Shown here in pieces: positions 52,801 through 57,997 of a stretch of DNA of 57,997 bases. Source of the stretch: Candidatus Zixiibacteriota bacterium (lineage in GTDB: Bacteria > Zixibacteria > MSB-5A5 > JAABVY01 > JAHJOQ01); contig JAHJOQ010000053.1 in the NCBI GenBank assembly GCA_018820315.1, positions 1 through 57,997 of the forward strand, written 5' to 3'. The translations under genes were made by a program, and so were the position numbers. The stretch's first letter is position 1; each line of letters opens with the position of its first letter. The notes under the pieces are model-generated. The model had not been told where the DNA came from, did not search any database, and saw only the letters and a list, made by a program, of their open reading frames with translations.

Positions 52801-54227
52801 ACATTCCAGTTACACGCATTATCCCATGCCCATACCCAGAAACGTGATCCTGAAGAGTCAGCTATAAGATCAAGCGCTCCGGCGGTAAGTACCTTCTGGG
52901 CAGTGAATCGACGATCGCCCGAGGCGTCATCGAGAGTTGTCCAGCCGGCATAACCCCAATTCGTGAGATCTGCCTGAACCGTAATAACCTCGCCGTATGC
53001 GTTGCCGGTCATGTATGCGTAGATTTGAACGGTGTCTCCGACAGCAGCGATGCCGTCGCCATTCCCATCTCCGACCAAACTGACCCATACCGAGTCGCCA
53101 TCGAATACCGGCTTCTGGTTGTCGATTGCGAATGGGACCAGAAGTGAATCCGTTAACTGGTTGCCTGCCATGTCTTCCACTTTGACAACCAGGTACCAGA
53201 ATCCGGCGGCAACATCCAAAGCGGGTGTTATTGACGCCTCCGGAAGTTTCCATCCGAGAGTCATGGCCGAGTCAGAACCGGATACAAGTGTATCGGTGAA
53301 TACCTGAGCCGACCCGCCTCCAAACACCTGTATGGAAGCGTAGGCTTTGTATGTCTCGAACTCGCCTACCGTATCCCATGCGGTAATGAATATCGAGTCA
53401 CCAAGGTTCACTATTCCGTTACCGCCGCAACTGTCATTGTCAGCAGCGAGTGCGAAATTGATCGTCAACTCTGGCGGCTTCGTATCGAAAACCAGCACGC
53501 GGCCATCACCGACATAGCCGGTACTGGTCTCGGTGGTGTGCGGCCAGGTTCCACCAGAATTGTATCTCAACGTGTCGGTCACTCCAGTCGGAGCGACTCC
53601 GGCGTTTGCCAGAGTGATACCATTCTGGAAGATCTTCAAACCGGCATACTCGTCATTCCAGGTCGCATCGACCATTGCTGAGTCAATGTCCACCGAGAAG
53701 TAATAGTAGACGGTGTCGCCTGCTGGAATCGTGTCATGAAGACCGGTGAATTGCAGCAGTGTATTTTCTGAGAAGGAGCTAGACGCGCCTATATTCAGGA
53801 TTTCCGCTATCTTCGTGGCGCCAGCGTGTGTAACATTGGCGTCGCGATAAAGATAGATGTTCTCGAACATGTACGGCTCGTCATTGAACGAGGCAATCGT
53901 AATGGCTTCGAGAGTATCCTGAGAAGCTTCCAGGTTTGCAATGTGAAACTTGAAAGCCCTGGCTCCGTTGGTCCTTGCCGACACCGTGTGGATTGTGTCC
54001 AAGACAATAGCATCGGTATAGGCGGAGTCAAGATCCGTGTCGACGTGGTACGGGTGCATCAGTTGCACCGTCGTACTTGCCGAGCCGGAGAATGTAGTCA
54101 CTACTATTCCAGCCGACAGGTCGTCGCCATTTCCTCCTCCGAGCGAAAGGTCCCCCTGCGCCCAGGCGGTGCTTGTAAGCATCAACCCGGCCACAAGGAG
54201 TAAGAATAAGTTGCGAACGTGTTTCAT
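46863..54227 (-). CDS. Giant secreted Ig-like repeat protein with FlgD-like C-terminal domain
   Basis: The protein is 2454 residues from ATG 54227 (ribosome site AGGGGG). A signal peptide is clear (about 1-23, ending TSTAWAQ). After an N-terminal domain come three related Ig-like units at about 250-370, 370-490 and 490-610, each opened by an Asn/Asp-rich loop before GD (NDSCGGNGIVNLGD, GDGNGDGIAAVGD, DLDSNNVINIGD) and the first two closed by FAIDNQ. A fibronectin III-like domain follows (about 610-700), then many more Ig-like segments. The last 90 residues are FlgD-Ig-like (NFPNPFDP ... ANGVYFAYVQTADG), the form of type IX sorting domains. An in-frame ATG at 54293 behind AAAGGAGGT is an alternative start. 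Confidence 0.88.
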   Translation of the reverse strand: MKHVRNLFLLLVAGLMLTSTAWAQGDLSLGGGNGDDLSAGIVVTTFSGSASTTVQLMHPYHVDTDLDSAYTDAIVLDTIHTVSARTNGARAFKFHIANLEASQDTLEAITIASFNDEPYMFENIYLYRDANVTHAGATKIAEILNIGASSSFSENTLLQFTGLHDTIPAGDTVYYYFSVDIDSAMVDATWNDEYAGLKIFQNGITLANAGVAPTGVTDTLRYNSGGTWPHTTETSTGYVGDGRVLVFDTKPPELTINFALAADNDSCGGNGIVNLGDSIFITAWDTVGEFETYKAYASIQVFGGGSAQVFTDTLVSGSDSAMTLGWKLPEASITPALDVAAGFWYLVVKVEDMAGNQLTDSLLVPFAIDNQKPVFDGDSVWVSLVGDGNGDGIAAVGDTVQIYAYMTGNAYGEVITVQADLTNWGYAGWTTLDDASGDRRFTAQKVLTAGALDLIADSSGSRFWVWAWDNACNWNVDSNVAHFAIDNQPPAAPVSFTYTRNLDLDSNNVINIGDEVKFTLDASTTPDLIATCEVMLDLFMSGLGGSQTQCVEDTLVTGEYSYTWTVADGGAFGVDTAASLHTVEATLEDDAGNTTVATSSVIIFPVDTRSPLPVTALTPSQGACAINLSWTAGNPDDSLYLVFWDGGDGVWDAADTTSAVGSSTTTSWTTDGTVILTHGTTYQFVVRTIDDANNREWNFTRVSQVADCEAPTACINFPASGGMYGITNPMTVVAESPDPDINGATLFVRDADLGTGTPGAWISLGGMTQVGGGQQFTMTVTNALMLGAFPGATADDTYEFAIAAVDDVGNVTTAPAGYIACGAYSFTWFYTGLPVVVLDVNDTVSPQSTCGYNVTRDANNVVEIDVTDFIAGEEFIVSVTVDDTSWANRVFYDEAVTTMPYTFNLDCTNFPKGTEDVTVKVTRSDGKIGWVMFEVCTPDEDAAWGMITAPVDGQRVRRMNSALQPLFVTAMVNPNSYDPSSVTRVDFEHSLEYDAAYSVFDVQTVPVSGVYTASWDNRAFAGDAIVYLRAKFYDDVQNTSYTPVITVQLDSTATDIMLTCPNAASINGVSMLAGVVDFYAEIQESYNDFASLKLYTKPSWNPDIFTNWTLIGTMGPATDEGVYVWYNFNTATLSDIYNDFRVIATDITGNVMWDYDADGFPDDNTFDALNVNSDGTWMVDNSPADFAFRQFESGGVTFYTPSTKLMGAGSVFAQAREDMTVWSQTIPMADSFEVTRVNYYWLNSGTLTPLAQVGPEPWYEATFNPYDLGIYTDANVENNFYGGSSLVVQKEDSLNRAFVADTIAITILDVDPNQALISSLTWEQYVWGNVSLTAAALNGYQLRKVVYEYMEDGGSTWMPIDSSSSQGTFPITWPTLGNVADGWVWVRAVAVDSSFNRDANPTATKIYIANALPTVTMTAPQGVADSGFIGAGYTFGASADNGDIPIDSIWFQYKNVLSGSWTTWARDYYPPYSATLGSPTDGAYHFRVRAWNRAGRYTDSDRWTFYYDAVNPVIAATQIAGQDVEAGNDPALDLTGMDTIWVEGSFFDNGSSTGANSGMAAVAFEIRNSTGSQMMYSLIDPATDGIHGAWFNISGLSTGTYRFYFYGWDAVGNADTVGPVSGSITDQSAPWTSIVGYHDGRLYGFDWSSDASYVLFEYNNGNGWYGVGTGAVAVSDFWWTEFDASSVNGDLQFRMQATDGSGNTLPGNALIIDAVADGAGGLVFEAGEELSGLATYKNYEDDYFELVLRVAAASGDAPAALGVYEQAGSFSYESISLNENLQGEYFQEDVHPDAVYCDGMAVFMVGAADGASAQYTTVNTYTFYDDLGTNGTVYGNGGSASVYIPDGTYGGCLTVLETWLPRSGAQQDTWQPVPNENGLAHFIGCYEEYDAPIKGNGGDLSLFTPCCFPDNRYAVINMTFDSDVPAESLLVVRWNADYSEWNRSGIYFLNGDAGFYTVGEQRWVEFSTDCLYGIYAVVAIVPDDDPGPVTIEFFDAYPLCNDFVGPYNPYYYGEWDADWEETPKFVFKVVDEFAGTSESNFDFVVKLNGTYIHRNGSDSEMWNTNYDGVSQLLGIWMNNDAPALPCGTNTLWISATNDQNNTATLTWTFEVDCTPPTVVFENYYVSKNPTITFTIDDGEGAGVDWDHVFVDVVAIQTTSTDPMNPNQTEQLFFLGTFFPGQVDYYRDGNTITITTHYELEHKRAIGVAIYDGTRSDNTAYYSEGDPVAYGEWDEYYLHGHGVWDCVDNVTDPWFQILAVDYFGPSVFAQGESESNLFDALPKTCPVMIQVVDDGAGIESIEVLEDGVAIDEVAGDLEAGQYSFDEESGYISYCPTAGVQTTIIAYDDTGNKTVRTWSAFGPGDYTDAGDAYNFPNPFDPSAGEETTIVTGFNGNGITIKIYDFGGELVRSLLAGQTTWKGRTDDGELVANGVYFAYVQTADGNHKTVKIAVIEK

Positions 54228-54369
54228 TCGACAACCCCCTGCAGTAGGTTGGAAGGTTACTGTTTTTGTTTCCATGTTTGGGTTTTCGTTCATAGGCTGA
54301 GGGCCTACCTCCTTTCCACTTGTTTTTGTTGGTTCACTATACACTTACTTCTCTATATTTCACAATCTC

Positions 54370-54398
54370 GTTACAAAAAGTGAATGCACTGACGTCAA
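54370..54398 (-). promoter_or_regulatory. Candidate promoter of the giant gene
   Basis: Minus strand TTGACG (54393-54398) and TGTAAC (54370-54375) are 17 nt apart, matching sigma-70-type spacing with one and two mismatches. It predicts a 5' leader of about 135 nt before ATG 54227. Confidence 0.35.
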
Positions 54399-55149
54399 TT
54401 TTCCGCAGTGCTGCCACGGCATCAATATCTGTACCTAACCAGAGGACAATATTTCCTTCATAAGCATTGCGCGTTTGGGAAGATAATAATTAAACTGGAA
54501 CCAGTAGGTTCTCTTCCCTGAGCGATAGGTCTAATCCCTTACAGACGCAAATAACTCAACCGGGCAAGGTGGTGTAACTCACACTCCCCGTACGTTGAGT
54601 TCGCTGGTCGTTGTCCCTATCTCTGTATAGCCAAAAAGCCTAACAACCTGTATATTATCGGACATGTCAAACATGCCTCTTAACAATCCGACAAATTTAT
54701 CGGCGCAAATAAAGAACAACACTGTACAAAAATCAAGTTCTTTTTTCCAAAGGCGGATCACCATTTCATACATTTGCGCCCTAAATCGTCGGCATACTAT
54801 CAAGTTGTTGAATTTTTGTCAAGTAATAATTTGCGAACCTTTCAGTTACACAACATAGTTAAAGCATTCTTCACACTTCAGACTATCAACTGCTTGTGCC
54901 GCACATGATCCGGCCTGATACCAGAACTAGGCCCCCCTTGTTTTACAACTGAACGCTTGCGGAAACGGTGTGTTTCAAATGCCCTCATACTGCTCGACCT
55001 ATTTCAATACGACAAAGTCAATTAGTCTATCGGCATACTGTTTCATTTATTTAGTTTCAATCTGCAACGCGATCTGGCCCAATATCGGAATTTCATCCTT
55101 ATCTGACTCTGATCTTCCCACTCTGCCTCTCCAGAACCCGAACTGTGTG
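54399..55149. other. 750-bp stretch without a recognisable gene
   Basis: Open frames here (for example 54579-54803 minus and 54970-55257 plus) are short, lack ribosome sites and match nothing I know. The part near 54660-54850 is AT-rich. It may hold leader or regulatory RNA for the giant gene, but I see no recognised riboswitch core. Confidence 0.4.
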
Positions 55150-56619
55150 CTATTCTTCGCCCTTCTTCTTGCGAAGAAGCGATATCTTGAGAAGGGGAGG
55201 AGTCACCAGCGTTGTCACTATGACCATAATGACCACAGCCGAATATGTCGAGGCTGATACTATGGCCACACCCGCGAGGGTCAAACCAGCGCCTATCTTC
55301 GCGAATATCAGACCGACCTCCCCACGAGGGATCATGCCAAGACCGATAGCCAGCTTGTTTGTTCCTTTCTTCCACACACCAAGCGAACAGGCCTGCTTGC
55401 CAATTATCGCCGCAATCGTCAGGACCCCAGCAAATCCGAGTATGCTTGGATCTGAGAATGTACGGAGGTCGACCAGTAAACCCATTCTTACAAAGAATAT
55501 CGGTACCAGGAAGAGGGAGATTGGCTTGATCAAATCCTCAAGGTGATGCTCGCCTCGGTCAGAATATCCCTTGAAATGTACCTCGTCCATCAGAAGACCC
55601 GCTGCGAAAGCTCCGACTATTGCCGCGAGCCCTATTTGCTCTGCGAGCCACGCCAATAAGAAGCAGATCGCGAGTGCCAGCGAAAGAAGGACTCCCTTAC
55701 CTTTCACTCTCAGTGAGAACCTGAATATGTGCGGAACCAGAAGCGAGCCTATGAATAATGCCCCGAGGATAAATGCCACAGCCTTCCCGACTACCAGCAA
55801 TATCGTGCCGGATCCGACACCGCCGTCGTTGCCTGACGCGGCCGCACTGATTAGTCCGGTAACCACCGAGAGCACCACCAGTCCCATGATATCATCAATC
55901 ACTGCCGCCCCGAGTATTATCTGCCCCTCCTTGCTCTTGACTTTGCCGATATCGCTCAATACACGTGCTGTGATACCGACCGACGTTGCACAGAGAGTAG
56001 CACCGACAAATACGTGAGTATAAATAGACTCCTCCGGAAGGAAGTATACGGCAACACCCCAACCGAGAAAGAATGGCGCTATCACGCCGAGACTCGCCAC
56101 CGCAAACGCTGTCGTACCGACTGAAAGCATATCTCTGATCTTTGTCTCGAGGCCTACCTCGAATAGGAGTATAATCACCCCGATTTCTGCCAGAACCTCA
56201 AGAGATGCGTTGGTTTTGAGAAAATCAAGCCCATGGAAGTTGAACAGTGTCAGATTGCCTATTATAACACCGATCACTAACTCGCCAAGCACCGCGGGCT
56301 GTCGAAATCTCTCAAGCACGTCGCCGCCCAGTTTTGCGGTGATAAGGATAACGATGAGAGCGAACAACACCGGAATTGCAACTGACTGCGGATGTCCACC
56401 ATGTTCGGTCGTCTCAGCGTGCGCAGCCGCCTTCTCGGGTGCAGGTTCCGTATGTTCAGAGACTGGCATGCTGTGTGGAGCAGTTTGCGCGGAGTCTCCG
56501 ATGTGACCGGTGGAATCATGCAAAGTATCATTCTGTTGCGGGTATCCAAGGACGCCTGACCAGCCAGCTGCGAAGATGCAGGTCACGGCTACCAGTGTGA
56601 TGACGATTGCTCTCTTCAT
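55150..56619 (-). CDS. CPA2-family cation:proton antiporter with a His-rich N-terminal extension
   Basis: The protein is 489 residues. The core (about 80-480) has 12-13 membrane helices with family features: FRQPAVLGELVIGVIIGN, LAEIGVIILLFEVGLET, GATLCATSVGITARVL, and the ion-binding AAVIDDIMGLVVLSVV with paired Asp residues. It exchanges Na+ or K+ for protons. Unusually, a signal peptide (about 1-25) is followed by about 50 residues rich in His, Glu, Ala and Pro (HDSTGHIGD ... HAETTEHGGH). This segment would lie outside the inner membrane and might bind metal or sense pH. KefB-type nucleotide-binding domains are absent. Confidence 0.88.
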   Translation of the reverse strand: MKRAIVITLVAVTCIFAAGWSGVLGYPQQNDTLHDSTGHIGDSAQTAPHSMPVSEHTEPAPEKAAAHAETTEHGGHPQSVAIPVLFALIVILITAKLGGDVLERFRQPAVLGELVIGVIIGNLTLFNFHGLDFLKTNASLEVLAEIGVIILLFEVGLETKIRDMLSVGTTAFAVASLGVIAPFFLGWGVAVYFLPEESIYTHVFVGATLCATSVGITARVLSDIGKVKSKEGQIILGAAVIDDIMGLVVLSVVTGLISAAASGNDGGVGSGTILLVVGKAVAFILGALFIGSLLVPHIFRFSLRVKGKGVLLSLALAICFLLAWLAEQIGLAAIVGAFAAGLLMDEVHFKGYSDRGEHHLEDLIKPISLFLVPIFFVRMGLLVDLRTFSDPSILGFAGVLTIAAIIGKQACSLGVWKKGTNKLAIGLGMIPRGEVGLIFAKIGAGLTLAGVAIVSASTYSAVVIMVIVTTLVTPPLLKISLLRKKKGEE

Positions 56620-56781
56620 CTGAGACCTTTCTGCAGTATTATGTCAGTCAATGTTATTGCAATCAGAATTCGCCTAAACAACCAAATATGCTTTCAAACG
56701 CAAGTTTTTTTTGACATAGGGCAGGCCGAAACCATCCAGAGTTGCGCGGAGCGCAGGAAATAGTTTCGACTATCATCGCCT

Positions 56782-57702
56782 TCAATCGATGTCATCGAAT
56801 ATTTTCATGTAACTATTGTAACGTTCCGGAAAAATCGAACCCTCCTTCACAGCCTTCTTGACCGCGCAATCGGGCTCATTCTTGTGGCGACAATCGGAAA
56901 ATCGGCAACCATGTGACGCCTCGAATATCTCGCTATAAAATTGATCAACACTCCATTTATCAAGCTGCGCGAGTCCGAGCGCGCGCAGTCCCGGCGTGTC
57001 TACAACGAATCCACCGAACTCGAGCGGAAACAGCTCAACAACAGTAGTCGTGTGCTTACCCTTACCCGATTTGTCCGATATCTTGCCGGTCCTCAATTTC
57101 AGTCCCGGCTGAATCGCATTGAGCAAACTCGATTTGCCCGCGCCAGACTGGCCGACGAAAACCGACTCCTTATCATGCAGTACAGCTCTTAATTCCTCGA
57201 TGCCGTGCAAACTCGGCGCACTCGTAAAAATCAATTGGATATCAACCGAACGATAGATCTCTTTGGCTCGCTCAATATCCACCGTGTGCTTGAGATCGAT
57301 CTTGTTTATCACAACCACAGGCGTCATGCCCCCCTGATGCGCTGTAATGACGAATCTATCGATCAGTCGCATCCTGAAAGGGGGGTCCTTCACCGATGCG
57401 ACAATTATCATCTGATCGATATTCGCCGCGATGATCTGCTCGCGCTCTTTCTTGAGAGTAGTTTTCTTCTTCGCGAAATGCGTTCGCCTCGGAAGGACCT
57501 CTGTGATGACACCACTGCGCAGTTCAGATTCCGACGGCGGCAACTCTTCAACGATCACTTTGACATCATCGCCAACGACAACTGGCGACAGTTCGTACTC
57601 AGCCTTCTCCTTGACTGACCCCCTCACACTGCATAATACGATTTCATCGTGAAGCTTGACGTGAAACGTCAGTCCTGCAATCTTTATTACTCGTCCAGTC
57701 AA
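56782..57702 (-). CDS. rsgA: Ribosome biogenesis GTPase RsgA
   Basis: The protein is 306 residues. An N-terminal OB fold (about 1-75) precedes the circularly permuted GTPase: NKIDL (G4) comes before GQSGAGKSSLLNAI (G1) and DTPGLRALG (G3). The C-terminal zinc knuckle is CRFSDCRHKNEPDC. RsgA checks 30S subunit maturation at the decoding site. It appears to have its own transcript. Confidence 0.96.
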   Translation of the reverse strand: MTGRVIKIAGLTFHVKLHDEIVLCSVRGSVKEKAEYELSPVVVGDDVKVIVEELPPSESELRSGVITEVLPRRTHFAKKKTTLKKEREQIIAANIDQMIIVASVKDPPFRMRLIDRFVITAHQGGMTPVVVINKIDLKHTVDIERAKEIYRSVDIQLIFTSAPSLHGIEELRAVLHDKESVFVGQSGAGKSSLLNAIQPGLKLRTGKISDKSGKGKHTTTVVELFPLEFGGFVVDTPGLRALGLAQLDKWSVDQFYSEIFEASHGCRFSDCRHKNEPDCAVKKAVKEGSIFPERYNSYMKIFDDID

Positions 57703-57997
57703 ATATGCCTTTCTTCGGTCAAAGCTGGATAGATGTTACACAAAACGGCCTGGCTTGTCAAACTGTTCTATCATTGCCGTGCCGAATCCGATTGCGTCAA
57801 TCGCTACATATACATATAATCAGGTTCTTGAGATGATCGCGATCTCAGTCAGTGAAGTAGGTCACCTATGAGAAGGCAGCTGTCAAGGGGTATCTCCAGT
57901 TTTTTGTCGCCGTCAGGCGATGTATGTTCTGTCGGATCTCAGAAGTCACCTATTCGAGATCATCCGGCCAGCGGCTGAATGTCCCACGATACTGTTC
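57703..57997. other. Right edge, no gene seen
   Basis: This is the upstream region of rsgA. It has a partial direct repeat: GATCTCAG with GTCACCTAT nearby at about 57841-57874, and again GATCTCAGA and GTCACCTAT at about 57936-57955. A palindrome TCGCC-GTCA-GGCGA lies at 57907-57920. Nothing protein-coding is convincing. Confidence 0.4.

Noticed and set aside
54540-54620. Cyclic di-GMP riboswitch suggested by GACGCAAA-like and GGGCAAG-like words
   Set aside because: The words are not in the order or pairing needed for the aptamer core.
54579-54803. A 74-codon minus-strand frame
   Set aside because: No ribosome site, no recognisable motif, in an AT-rich intergenic stretch.

Overview
The window is a bacterial chromosome segment around a replication origin. 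Almost every gene lies on the minus strand. The lineage is best placed, by inference, in the FCB group, probably a Zixibacteria-like candidate phylum. The pointers are: a dnaA-dnaN-recF-DUF721-gyrB-gyrA block; a PorV-like outer-membrane protein beside a giant secreted Ig-like protein with a FlgD-like C-terminal domain; an exosortase/EpsI pair; a bacterial geranylgeranylglyceryl phosphate synthase; and several intergenic dispersed repeats. No rRNA, tRNA or CRISPR array was recognised.

Layout. 1-325: left edge with an 82-bp inverted-repeat element and a dispersed repeat. 326-10286: a type IV pilus / type II secretion-like operon (pilB, pilC, three pilin-like proteins, a PilM/PilN-like protein, PilO-like, PilP-like, secretin) ending in an ECF sigma / anti-sigma pair. 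10507-13333: an S9 peptidase and, divergent to it, a DUF2064 protein. 13352-25925: a long minus-strand run pgsA-pgpA-cinA-thpR-recA-recX, then a type II restriction-modification pair, then alaS, GGGP synthase, gmhA, a GNAT protein and an O-antigen ligase. 26233-29095: a phosphodiester glycosidase-like protein and oligoendopeptidase F, convergent, with hairpin repeats between them. 29236-32583: epimerase, exosortase, EpsI and a UbiA-type prenyltransferase, a surface-polysaccharide or protein-anchoring module. 32993-39483: gyrA and gyrB separated by an unknown membrane protein, a tandem array of palindromic repeats and a GIY-YIG nuclease. 39531-44330: DUF721, recF, dnaN, dnaA and the likely oriC, with DnaA boxes upstream of dnaA. 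44414-46793: an Rrf2 regulator with a palindromic operator, an unknown protein and the PorV-like protein. 46863-54227: the giant gene. 55150-57702: a CPA2 antiporter with a His-rich extension, and rsgA.

How the parts work together. The origin block supplies initiation (DnaA), clamp (DnaN), gap repair (RecF) and supercoiling (GyrAB). The pgsA-to-ligase run mixes membrane lipid synthesis (PgsA, PgpA, GGGP synthase), recombination (RecA, RecX), translation (AlaS) and envelope sugar metabolism (GmhA, ligase). The pilus operon builds a surface fibre or secretion machine, and the PorV/giant-protein pair looks like a cargo and carrier for outer-surface secretion.

The least ordinary items are: the methyltransferase with a degenerate nuclease-like C-terminal domain inserted between recX and alaS; the archaeal-type lipid gene; the GIY-YIG gene bracketed by palindromic repeat copies; the giant protein with its adjacent PorV-like gene; and the acidic, EF-hand-like tail of GyrA. 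All names rest on motifs and remembered family features; no database search was made.
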